64,000 nt of DNA. Source: Cephalopachus bancanus (Eukaryota > Chordata > Mammalia > Primates > Tarsiidae). The position numbers and the translations under genes were made by a program. This document shows positions 21,561-31,582 of this stretch, piece by piece (within the stretch, counting starts at the first letter, position 1; each line of letters begins with the position of its first letter). The stretch covers positions 2,046,001 through 2,110,000 of the forward strand of contig JAPVLO010000275.1 in assembly GCA_027257055.1 (NCBI GenBank). Reading direction: 5' to 3'. The notes beneath the pieces are model-generated. The model made no database searches and was not told the origin of the DNA. It saw only the letters and a list, made by a program, of their open reading frames with translations.

Positions 21561-23680
21561 GTGGCCGGTAGTTCCTGACATATCACAGATGTCAGAGGGA
21601 GGAACTTTACAGATGAGGAACAGGAAGGGGCAGAGCTTGGCGCTGGATGTGGGGTTTTTGAGAGGTGGTCCCCTCCCTTGACACTTCTTCCATCTTTCTC
21701 CTCCCAGCCCCTGGTTGGGCCTGAAGCCCTTCCTCAAGCAGCCTCCGGGCATCACTCAGAGTTCTGCTCTCAGAGTTCACAGCCTAGTGAGGCGCCCACT
21801 GCACACGTCTGGGCTCAGGCTTGGCGCTGACAGCGACGTGGTAATTAGCCTGATCTCTTAGATGAGACCTTTGCCTAGACAGGTTCCCACTGCAAAGCAC
21901 AGGGTGCTCAGGCTTGGGTGGGGCCAGGAATTGGTATCTTCAGTGCTCTCCCACACCCCTAGCTGTAGGAAGCCAGGCCTCAGAGGCACAGCCGTCACCA
22001 AGGAAACAGCCCAAGTGTTAAGGGACAGGGCTGTGCGGGACAGAACAGGCCAAAGGCAAGCTGCATGGACAACATCAGAAGGGCTGGGGTGGCCCATGAT
22101 GCAGCCAAACCAAAGCAGCTGCTGGCGTTTGTGTGCTGTGGCCTGGAGGACGGTGGCTGGCAGGGGAGCCGCTCTGGCCCTGGTGGCCCCGTACAGTCTG
22201 CACCCAGGCTCCGGCCCAGTACCTATTCCAGGGGCAAGCTCAGTGCTGCTACCCCCAGGGAACCCCGGGAGCAAGGACTCACTGTATCCCAGGCCCCAAC
22301 AGAGGAGACAACCCCCATCCCAGAGTTTGAGCTTGGGGCTCTGAGGCCTACATGGCCACAAGGCCCCCCGAGCCACCATTTTCCCTGGGCTACGGTACTA
22401 TATGAGGAGCAGCCAGTCCCTGGCGGCTGGCTTTTGAGTAGGATCTCAGGCCCTGGAGAGACCTAGCAGGAGGACAAGGCTGGTGGAGCCAAGAAGCCAC
22501 AAGAGTCAACCACACAAAGGTGCCCTTATCACCCTCCTCCCCAGGGCAGCCTCAGGCACCCTGTGGGCGGGAAGAGCCTGCAGCGAGGCCGGAAGCACAG
22601 GGCAAGCCCCGTGCCCACGCAAGCCCCTTTGATCCGCCCGCTGGGTACGACTGGGTCATCTGCTAAGTTTTCCCTGGAGACTGGGCCCAGGAAAGCCCAA
22701 AGTCACCCTGGCCAGAGCATCCTGCGTGTCCCTGCAGAATGTGTAGTCCCTCACTCGGCCTTTCTGGAGAGGATGATGCTGGCCATCTTGCAGGAGTTCA
22801 GCACCAGATGGAGAAGCAGAGCAAAGACCCCACTGGGTGCTGTTGTCTAATCTCTCTCTTAGAGGAACTGAACCCCCTCTGCAAACACGGGGCCCCTAAG
22901 CCCCATAGCCCCACAGCCTGGTGGGGTATGGCATTCTTGAGTTTTCTGCAGTCATCTGTGCCAAACCACTGCCTCATCTCCTTGGTTTCCCAGAGCCACC
23001 CTGCCCACGCACTTGCTAAGGACTGCTCCCCTGGATTCTTGACACCCACGAGCCCAGGCCTGCCCCCTCTATTCCCAGGGGAGGCCCAAGGGCACCGAAA
23101 CCTGCCCCAACCTCCTTCCACGGCTGGGTGCAGGCAGGGGGTGTGGCCTCAGAGTCAGAACTGGCTCACCTCGGTGGGTGTGCCAGGGTGGGGTTGCTGC
23201 AGGCCAGAGGGGCACCAGCCGCCGGGAGGGCGGGAATGGCTCTGGGGCTTTCTGTGCACAGGCGAGCCTGCCCTGCTTGGCCTGCCAGGGTGAGCCACAG
23301 GGAGGGCCGAGAGCTGGCTCTGGGCTCTAGGCCTCCGGCCACACTGGGCCCCACGCCTTGGTGCCTCAGCTTCTCCAAGGCCCCTCTGCTGGGTGGCTCT
23401 TCAAAGCCTCAGCCGTCCTCAGTGACGTTGGCTCCTGCTCTTCAACCAGGGGCTTCCTTCCCACGAGGGAGAGTGACTCAGACTTCCAGACTGCCGTTGG
23501 TTGGGACTCACAGAGGCTGCCACCAAGTGTCCTAGGGCCAAGCCAGATCAGACCCACAGGGGTCTTGATAGTCTATCAGGGGCTGGGACCTCCCCTCTCA
23601 TTCCACCCTCACTCTCCCCTCCCTCTTCTTGACCTTCATCCGTGGGGGAAAGGGTGTCCCTGTGTCACAGCCTCCTAGGA
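21561..23680. other. GC-rich single-copy DNA, no gene supported
   Basis: Several overlapping frames of 95-184 codons on both strands read as low-complexity Gly/Pro/Arg/Ser sequence without domains. No ordered acceptor-exon-donor set with coding bias was found. Confidence 0.35.
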
Positions 23681-23684
23681 TCTT

Positions 23685-24500
23685 ATGCCTGCTGCCCAGA
23701 GAATCCATGATGGAAACAGCAGCTGTTGCAGCAGAGAAAGAGTTAAAATCACAAAGCAGCTGAGCGAGGAGGATGGGAGGTAGTTCTCAAATCTGCCTCC
23801 CCCAGAACTATGAAGCTAGGATTTTTTAGGGTAAAGTAGCAGGAAGGGAACTGCTGATGGGTTGGGGATGAGACCACAGAGGTGTTGAGATTGTCTTTGT
23901 GTAGCGGGTTAGTTTCTGGGTGGGGGTCATGGTCACTGTTCTGGTTGGCATCAGAAGATCCACCAGAATGCAGAGTCTGAAAAACATCTCAGACTCCAGT
24001 CTTAGGTTGATGTCATCCATAGGAGAAATTGGGGATGTTACAAACCTTGTGATCAATGGATGCCAGAGAAGGAAACCCTAGTGATAAAACTGCTCATGCC
24101 CTTAGGCAGATTGAATCTCTGGATGTCGTCAAGGAGGTGAGCATGACCTGTAGCCCATTGTTCTTCAGGAGGGAAATAAGTTGGTTGATTGTGCAGGCAG
24201 CCCTAGGGACTAGGACTCCAAGGAGGGAGAAAAGGTCAAAGAGAAAAGGAAAGCAGTGTAACAAACATCTTACTATTCGGTCTTTAAATTCTAACCTTGG
24301 GCCTTTTATTAAGTTCATGAAGCCAGTTTTACCCTCATCCACTTACTCCCAGGAATCCATGGAGCAGGGATGGCAGAACAGGACGACAGAGCCTGCTTTC
24401 CCTTTCACACTCGCGTTTTACCGGGGTGGGCGAGAAACACATCCTGAGTGTGTATGTCAGGTGGCGATCACAAGAAACAGAAAACAAGATGGAGAGACAG
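23685..24500 (-). mobile_element. Probable old ERV LTR (minus), family uncertain
   Basis: GGAAACAGCAGCTGTTGCAG, CAGAGAAAGAGTTAAAATC, GTTTCTGGGTGGGGGTC, GATCCACCAGAATGCAGAG and CTTAGGTTGATGTCATCC follow, in order, a class I ERV LTR that I remember in reverse orientation. Heavy divergence leaves both termini unclear. The frame at 24056-24529 lies within it and is probably not a gene. Confidence 0.45.
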
Positions 24501-25439
24501 GGAACCTGAGTGGAGGGGGTGCAATTTAAATAGGTTGCTCAAGGAGGTGTCCCTGAATAGGTGACATTTAAATAAAAGCCTGAAAAATGGGAGTCAGCAG
24601 GCCTCGTGAAGGGTGTTCAGGCAGAGAGAACCCTAATTCCAGGTCCTGAGACGGAGGTGCCTGACGGGACAGCACGAGGCCAGGGCAGAGGGAAGAGGGG
24701 GAGGAGCTGGGGAGAAGAGGCTGGAGGAGGGGCTCAGCACCCTGCCGGGAGATGAAGGAGCCCTGGGGCTTCTAGCAGAAGGTGGCAGGCCCCAGCTTGG
24801 ATTTTCGGCACAGCACTCTGTTATGAAAAGTGGAGGGGAGAGAAAGCAGGGAGACCAGGCAGAGGGTGGACCCACGAGAGAGGCGACCATGCCCTGGTCC
24901 AGGGTAGATGATGCGGAGGTGGGGGTGACAGTGGTTGGATGCCGATCGCCTGTGAAGGGACAGCTGGTGGGATGTGATGAACGAGGGTGTGGGAGAGAGA
25001 GAGAGAGAAGACAGCTGACTCTGGGATTTGGGCCTGAGCACCTGGAAGCGTGGAGCTGCCACTGTCATTTTAATGTTCCCAGGAGACCTTGTGAGGGAGG
25101 CGCTGTGTTATGTCCCCATGGGCAGATGGAGAGAGAGAGCTTCTAGCCTGCAAAGTTAAACTGTTTTCACTAAGTCTCTGCCCACTGGCCCAGGATCCCT
25201 TGGCCTGCCTGCTGCCCCTGGGAGGTGGCACGCCCAGGCTGGCCTGAGTCAGGGCAGGGCATGGGTGAGGGGAGAAGGTCATGGGTCATCTGCTCTGAGG
25301 GAGCAGGGATTGTGCCTGTGCCTGGGTTTGCACTTCACCCTCTCGATGTGGGGCCAGCGTTTGGGGTGAAAGCCTGTGCTGTGAAGTAGGGACTGAAGCA
25401 CCAAGTGGGTGCCACCTGGTGTGGGGACTGAGTCTGGAC
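24501..25439. other. Mostly single-copy DNA
   Basis: The part at 24540-24660 (GTGACATTTAAATAAAAGCC, then TTCAGGCAGAGAGAACCC, then GGTCCTGAGACGGAGG) resembles a widespread ancient mammalian repeat, but I cannot name it safely. The rest shows no structure. Confidence 0.35.
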
Positions 25440-25600
25440 CTTTCCCACAGGAATTTGATCTTCCTAAAATGCTTCAGAGGGAGCGACTATATTATGCACA
25501 TTCTACAAAGGGGGAAACTGAGGCTTGGAGGTGGAAGACTCACCCAAGGCCACACCAGTGCAGAAACCTGAACTCAGTGGTTAAGCTCCATGGTCTCTAG
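25440..25600 (+). repeat. MIR SINE (ancient)
   Basis: ATTCTACAAAGGGGGAAACTG, AGGCTTGGAGGTGG, CACCCAAGGCCACACCAGTG and GAAACCTGAACTCAGTGG follow the MIR order in sense orientation. Confidence 0.8.
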
Positions 25601-26806
25601 CCTTCCTCTGGCTGCAAGGCCTTGGACACTCTCACAGCCTGGTGGTTGAGTGTCAAAGGGCAGTGTCCCAAGAGGACTGGGCAGATGCTGTCTCACTGTT
25701 TGGGCTCTAGCCTCAGGAGTCACATAGTGTCTCTAATGCCAGGGGCATGCCTTCCCGGAGCCAAGAGGAGGAAACCTAGTCCCCACCTGTCAGCAGGATC
25801 GTCAGAGGTTCGTTCCGTGGGAAATCCTGTCTCTAAAAGATGCAATCCACCCCAGAGGAGGAATGGAGTCTGGGGGGGTGGGGCGGGCAGCACCAATGTA
25901 CACCCCAGTGGGGAGTTGTAGTATGTCCAGGACACGACTCTGACCTCTCTGAACTGGCTGCTTCCTTGAGGCATCCTCAGAGCAGTCCTGAGTGGAACTG
26001 TCAGGCAAGGCAGAGAAGGGACATGGGGGTTGGGCCTGTGAGCCTGAGATGTGGGTTCAGCTCCTGGCTGTCACTCCCCGGCCTCTTGACATTGGGTGGG
26101 TCCATGGCCTCCCTATGGGAAGACCCTTCTGGGGGAAGATGCACCCCACTGACCCCTGAAAGGAATATGAGGTTTAGATGAGGAGGGGAGGTCGGGAGGA
26201 GCTCTCTGGCTGAGGACTCGCTCCCTGGGGGACCTCTGGGGTGGAAGGACGAAAGCAGTGCCCTTGCGGCACCTCGGATCCCACAGGGAGGAGGCTGGGC
26301 TAGGACCTCAGGTCGAGGCTCCCCAGGTGGTCTCAGGTGACAAAGGCCCAGAGGGACAGCCTCAGTCAGGGGAGGAGGAACAGCTCACTGTGGAGAGGAC
26401 ACTCAGAGAGTCCGCCAGGCCCAGATGCCAGCGGGGCCTCATGCTCACCTCCCGCCAGACTGTCGGTGGGCCCTGGACCTCAAGCAGCCTCGCCACCTGC
26501 CTGTCAGAGGTGGGGCAGGAGCTGCCTGCGTGGCAGCTGCTGCAGAGGCCAGGGTGGGGCATGGGTAGGCAGGCCCGGTGCACTCAGCTTGTCACCCAAC
26601 ATGCGTGACTATGGCTTGTTAGTATGGAATTATTTCTTTCGGGCAGGCCTTCTCTCCTGGGGAATGTGTGGGCTGGTCTGGCTCAGCCAACAGCAGTAAA
26701 TGGGTCTTATCAAAACATGAAATGCTAAAATGTGGGAAAAATACTTTCAAACGTGTTTGCATTGGAGGCACGCGTGAGGGTAATCATGAACTGTTTTCTT
26801 TTTCAG
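25601..26806. other. GC-rich single-copy DNA
   Basis: No repeat recognised. Frames at 26258-26699 are overlapping and low complexity. If the exon at 26807 is real, part of this is intron. Confidence 0.35.
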
Positions 26807-27007
26807 AAACAGCCTGGCCAGCCTCACTCTCGGCAGCAGGACTGACGCCGCGCAGAGCCAAGTCTCTCGGGACCCAGCAGGGAAGGCTAATGCCAGGGTG
26901 GACTTGCTAGCCAAGGCCTTGGGCAACACGCTGTTTGCCATTTGCTTTCTTTCAACAACTCCACTGCCAGTTCACACTTTCTTGACTCCCAAGGCGTTTG
27001 AGTACAG
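26807..27007 (+). CDS. Candidate internal coding exon, 201 nt, unknown gene
   Basis: Bounded by a strong acceptor (CTGTTTTCTTTTTCAG, AG at 26805-26806) and a good donor (TACAG|GTAGGC, GT at 27008-27009). Only one frame is open right through: 66 codons plus one leading and two trailing bases. The exon is therefore frame-neutral if skipped. The peptide runs NSLASLTLGSRTDAAQSQV..., then ARVDLLAKALGNTLFAICFL..., ending near TPKAFEY. The middle is helical and hydrophobic. The other two frames have stops. I do not recognise the protein and see no partner exons nearby, so chance pairing of splice motifs is possible. Confidence 0.35.
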
Positions 27008-27149
27008 GTAGGCCCACAGATCCCCTGATTCTCTTAGTGTCTTTTCTACTCTGAACCAGTTTGGGGTAAGAACTTCTGCTCTGATCTGAGTAACATATTC
27101 AAAGCCAAACAATGCAATTAAACTGGGTGTCCAGAAAATAACTGATAAA

Positions 27150-27600
27150 CTTTGACTCCAGAACTCTTGTCTCCAGACTCAGGGAGAAAATCACAAAGGC
27201 AATACTGCGCCTGCTGGACATGCTCCCGTCCTTATAGAGTGGAACCCTCGGCTTTGAGCTTGGCCCACAGCTGTCTGGACCAATTCTGGCCAGTGGGGAA
27301 TTCCATCCCAGGAAGTAACTTTAAAGGAATAGGCAAGGCTCTCGCCTTTTTTCTCTTCCTACTGGCTGAGATGTGGAATGATGCTTAGCTGCAGAAGTCA
27401 TCTCGGACCACGAGGAGCTCTTCAGAATGGAAACCACACATGGATGAGTACAGGATCAATGATGGAGCCTGATCCCTGTCATGGTGCAGCCTCTGTTACA
27501 AACCGGGACTTCCTATCTCCCACATTGAGTCAACTACTCTATCGTTTAACCACTATTGTGTCAGGGTTTCTTTAACCCATAGCCAGAGATAACCCTAAAT
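27150..27600 (+). mobile_element. Possible very old MLT1-like LTR
   Basis: GGCTGAGATGTGGAATGATG, ATCTCGGACCACGAGGAG and GGTGCAGCCTCTGTTACAA recall the central and 3' part of old MaLR LTRs. The ends are not definable. Confidence 0.35.
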
Positions 27601-28309
27601 GATGCACGACTCTCAGAGAGTTTAGAGTTTCTTAGGAAAAAAGTTTTCCAGTGGTTATAAGTGATTTTGTTGGACTGCAGCACCATAGCTGAGCTAAGGC
27701 AACTCACTTGTGAGATGACTCCGACCTTGTCAGGGAAGAAGATGCCTCCTACACACAGGCATGTTACCACAAGTATAGCGATGACTGAGTGTGTCTGGGA
27801 CATACAGACTGGAGGGTTGTGTCCACCCGGGTGTCCAAAGGGCAGATTGAACACCCTTTTTGTGTTTCTCCCCTCTCCAAATCCCCCGGAAATGGCAAAA
27901 ATAGCATCATCCCTTGTAAAGCTGAGAAGGATGGTGGGACACACGGAGTATCAGTGGGCCTGTGGCTCTCATGGACTTCCAGAAAATTATAAACAGGCAG
28001 GGCTCTGTTGATGTGTAAACCAGACAGCAGTGACTGCACCCCAGGAAGTGTGCAGGAGAGACTGCATGGTTGGGAGGAGGGGACTTGGGTAGAGGTGCTA
28101 CCCTCCCTGAGCACCTGGAGAGGATGTGCGCTGAGTCTGGAGTCTGAGAAAGACAGGAGGCCAGGGACTAATGTCAGAAGTACAGATGGAAGGACTGTCC
28201 CTGGAATAGTGGACAGTCCTTTGCTTGCTTCTGACTCCAGAATCCATCATGCTTCAAAAAAAAGAGACTGGTGTTGTGTTAACACTCAGAGAGAACCAAT
28301 TATATGCTT
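27601..28309. other. Single-copy DNA
   Basis: Frames of about 115 codons overlap on both strands at 27561-28114. No domain, splice set or repeat is recognised. Confidence 0.35.
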
Positions 28310-28650
28310 GTGCTACAGACAGACTCTTTATGTCCCCTTAAAATACACATGCTGAAACCTAACCCCAATGTGACAGTTTCAGGAGGTGATTGGGTCATGA
28401 TGACAGAGCCCTCGTGATAGGATTAGTGTCCTCATAAAGGAGATCCTGAAGAGCTCCTTTGTCCCTTTTACCTAAAAGTTAGGACACAGCCAGGGTACCA
28501 TCTGTGAACCAAGAAGCCTCACTGGACATCACATCTGCTGGTGCTTTGATTTCCAATCTCCAGAACTGTAAGGAATACATTTCTGTTGTTTATAAGCCAC
28601 CTTGTTTACAGTGTACTGTTATAGCAGCTCAAACTGACTAAGACATCTTG
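28310..28650 (+). mobile_element. MLT1-like MaLR solo LTR
   Basis: Starts TGCTACAGACAGACTC and carries GCTGAAACCTAACCCCAATG, GGAGGTGATTGGGTCATGA, CTCCAGAACTGTAAGGAATA and CAGCTCAAACTGACTAAGAC at the end. Complete but diverged, with no internal sequence. Confidence 0.85.
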
Positions 28651-29334
28651 CTAAGAAATTGAAGTGAACTTGGGAGGAGGGTTAGTATCCACCAGAGTAA
28701 AACTTTCATTAGTTTGGACTGTTTTAGAGATGAGGAAGCTGGGCACCCTCTAGTGAAGCTTGCCAGTTACTATGACTCACCCTCTAAGCAGAACTCAAGA
28801 CAGCCTTCCCAGGAATGGGAGAGGTTTGCGGAGTAAACACACCTCAGAACTACAAGGGGAACCCTTGCCAGCTATCTGTATGCATCAGTCTTGTCTTTCA
28901 TTTGTGTATGTAAACAGACAACCAAGCAAAACAATCAGATGGAAGGACCAAGATGAACAAAAGTAACAGCTGCCCCTGGAAGGAACAGATTATAAAGGCA
29001 GCAAATAGAAGCTGAAAGTCACAGTGAACATCTCAAGATGTCTGAGGAGCTACTGCATCCAAAAAACAAGAACAGGCACTGAAAGAAAGAAGAAACCAGG
29101 ATCAAGAAAAATGTTCAGAGAGATTAAAAATATGATAGTTAAATTAAATACAAATCAGGAGAGAGACTGGAAAATATAGTCAAAGAAACTTTGCAGACTG
29201 TAGGACAAGAAGACAAAACAATGAAGTGCTTGAGAGGACAGTGGAGGGATGCGTAGCATCAATCCAAGGTGTTCAACACATGTCTAACAGGAGTTCAGAA
29301 AGAATGAACAGAAACAAATAGGAATGGAGGGAAG
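28651..29334 (+). other. Single-copy DNA, with possible L1/HAL1 ORF1-like remnant from 28960
   Basis: The A-rich stretch 28960-29330 with GAAAATATAGTCAAAGAAAC and GTTCAGAAAGAATGAACAG has the composition and style of old L1 or HAL1 ORF1, but no frame survives. The part before it shows nothing. Confidence 0.35.
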
Positions 29335-29378
29335 TGCAGTGGTCCCTGTGGCCGCTGTAGCCAATGACCACAAACTTA

Positions 29379-30077
29379 GTGGCTGATATAGTCTGGATGT
29401 GTGTCCCCTCCAAATCCCATGTTGAAATGTGATCCCCAGCGCTGGAGGTGGGGACTAGTGGGAGGTGTTGGGCTCATGGGGGTGGCCCTCTCATTCTCAT
29501 GGTAATAAGGGAGTTTTTGCTCTTAATTCACACGAGAGCTGGTTGTTTCAAAGAGCCTGGCACCTCCTCTCTGTCTTGCTCCCACTCTTGATATGTGACA
29601 TGCTGGCTCCCGTTGCCTTCCACCATGATCGAAAGCTTCCTAAGGCCTCACAAGAAGCTGAGCAGATGCCAGCATCATGCAGGACCTCTTTTCTTTGTGA
29701 ATTACCCAGACTCAGGTATTTCTTTTCTTTCTTTTCTTTTTTCCTTGAGGTAGGGGTCTTACTCTGTTGCCCAGGCTGGGATGCAATGGCACAATCATGG
29801 CTCACCAGAACCTTGATCTTCTGAGCCCAGATGATCCTTCCACCTCAGCTGCCCAAGTAGTTAGAGTTACAGGCATGTGCCACCATGCCCAGCTAATTTT
29901 TTTGGTTATGTCTTTCATGGAGACGAGGCCTCATTATATTGCTGGGCTGGTCTCAAACTCCTGAACTCAAGTGATCCTCCTGTCTTGACCTCTCAAAGTG
30001 CTGGAATTTCAGGCATCAGCCACCACGCCCAGCCAGGTATCTCTTTATAGTAATGCTAGACAGACGAATACAGTGCC
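29379..30077 (+). mobile_element. MST-type MaLR solo LTR with 5-bp TSD and an Alu inside
   Basis: LTR 29384-30072 starts TGATATAGTCTGGATGTGTG and ends near CGAATACA, with CCAAATCCCATGTTGAAATG, ACACGAGAGCTGGTTGTTTC and TTTGTGAATTACCCAGACTC in order. Target repeats are GTGGC (29379-29383) and GTGCC (30073-30077), typical for an LTR integration. An Alu at 29728-30033 interrupts the 3' end. Confidence 0.9.
29728..30033 (-). mobile_element. Older Alu (minus) in the MST LTR
   Basis: CTTGAGGTAGGGGTCTTAC to CACCACGCCCAGCC, a complete dimer of the ordinary Alu form. LTR sequence AGGTATTTCTTTT before it and AGGTATCTCTTTA after it are its target repeats. Confidence 0.9.
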
Positions 30078-31225
30078 TTAAAACAACACAAATGTATTAT
30101 CTTACAGTTATGGATGCCAGAAGTCCTAATATCAAGGTGTCACTAGGATGACATTTCTTTTGGAGGTTCTAGGAAATAATGTTTCCTTGCTTTTCCCAAC
30201 ATCTAGAGTTTGCCTGCATTCCTTGGCTAATGGCCCTTTTCAACATTTTCAAGGCCAGCAGCAGAGCATCTTCAGATCACTCTTTCTGTCTATTACCGCT
30301 GCCTCCACCTGCATTGCCCTCTCTCCATTCCCCTCGGTCGTCACATCACCTTCCCTGACTCTGTCCTTCTTGCCTTCCTCTTGTGAGGACCCTTGCGATT
30401 ACATTGGGTTCACCATGATAACACAGGAAAATTGCCCCATTTAAAGATTTCTAATGTAATCACATCGGTAAAGTTCATTTTTCCATCTAAGATGACATGT
30501 TCATAGGTTCCGGGGGTTAGGATGTGGAGCCTTTGCTGGACCGTTATTTTGTCTACTACTGTGGGAAATAAAGAAGTCATGGGGGAATAACTTCCCAGAG
30601 CTAAAAGGAAGGGGGCTTAAATTAAAACTCCCCTGAGTTATTTAATAAGATGATTGAGAAAGATCAACATCTGAGCACTTTGAATTACTAGAAAGATGAG
30701 GGGGGTGTGTGGCACAGGTCACCAGCAAAACAACTGCTCAGTAGCATGGTATGCTAAAGAGAAACAGAAGACTTCTTGCATGGCTTGAGGGGAAATTATC
30801 TTGATTCGAAAATTATACAGCCAGACAAACTATTAATCAAGTATGAAAGCAAAGTAATTTTTTAAATGTATAAGTTAACTTTGGAGTTAACCATTTATGA
30901 ACTTATTCTGAGGAAGTATAACCTGAGAAGTACTTTCTTTGGAAATCAAAAGAAAGAAAAATAAGAACTTCCCCAGACTGCAGAACTAAATGTATATTAC
31001 AGTGAAAAGAAATTCTATACCAGGAATGAAAAGATGACTCAATAATGAAGAATCTTTTGTTAAAATTGACCACAGTAATAAGTTGAAGGAGAAAAAAAAT
31101 GATCATCTTCATACAACCAAGACAGCCAAGAAAGTCTTTGAAAAAAAATTAATACCCATTTATACTTAGAGTCTTAAAAAAGAATGGATACATCCTTAGC
31201 AGGAATATATATTTTTATATATATG

Positions 31226-31343
31226 TATATAGTCTGGATGTGTGTCCCCTCCAAATCTCATGTTGAAATGTGATCCCCAGTTTTGGAGATGGGGACTAGC
31301 GGGAGGCGTTTGGATCATGGGGATGAATCTCTCATTCTCATTG
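31226..31343 (+). mobile_element. Short MST-type LTR fragment
   Basis: The first ~115 bp of the same LTR subtype as 29384-30072: AGTCTGGATGTGTGTCCCCT, TGTTGAAATGTGATCCCCAG and the shared CTCTCATTCTCATTG. It is flanked by TA-rich runs on both sides and the rest of the LTR is missing. Confidence 0.85.
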
Positions 31344-31353
31344 TATATATATA

Positions 31354-31582
31354 ATCTCCAAAAATGTATACACATTTTAGGTATGATGTTCACTCAAAAG
31401 ATGGCATTAATCAAATGAATGCTAGAGTCATGAAACAGGCAGGACAGTCAAAGAAAATGGCAGAAGAACGGTTGAGCAAATGTCATAGTACACATTGTTA
31501 CTATAATTTAATTCAACCTTGAAAAATAATACATAGATAATCTCTCTTAAAATGTGTATACATTTTTTTGGCACCCCCTGTA
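31354..31582 (+). mobile_element. Second mariner-derived miniature element, about 227 bp
   Basis: Right terminus intact: TTAAAATGTGTATACATTTT, then TTTGGCACCCCCTG and TA. The left terminus keeps CCAAAAATGTATACACATTT but has lost its outer CAGGGTG. The sub-terminal right part (AATAATACATAGATAATCTC) matches the element at 16204-16398. The interior (GATGGCATTAATCAAATGAA, AAATGGCAGAAGAACGG) is different, so it is an independent internal-deletion derivative. Some interior words look like transposase remnants. Confidence 0.85.

Larger units (their letters stand above)
29335..30560 (-). mobile_element. Older MaLR-like LTR split by an MST LTR
   Basis: Left piece 29335-29383 (GACCACAAACTTAGTGGC) continues, after the 29384-30072 insertion, as CCTTAAAACAACACAAATG, TATCTTACAGTTATGGATGCC, GACCCTTGCGATTACATTGG and TTCATAGGTTCCGGGGG. 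The pieces join into one diverged LTR-like repeat in reverse orientation. Class is likely, subfamily is not certain. Confidence 0.6.

Noticed and set aside
24056..24529. 157-codon frame
   Set aside because: Lies within LTR-like sequence and has no recognisable domain.
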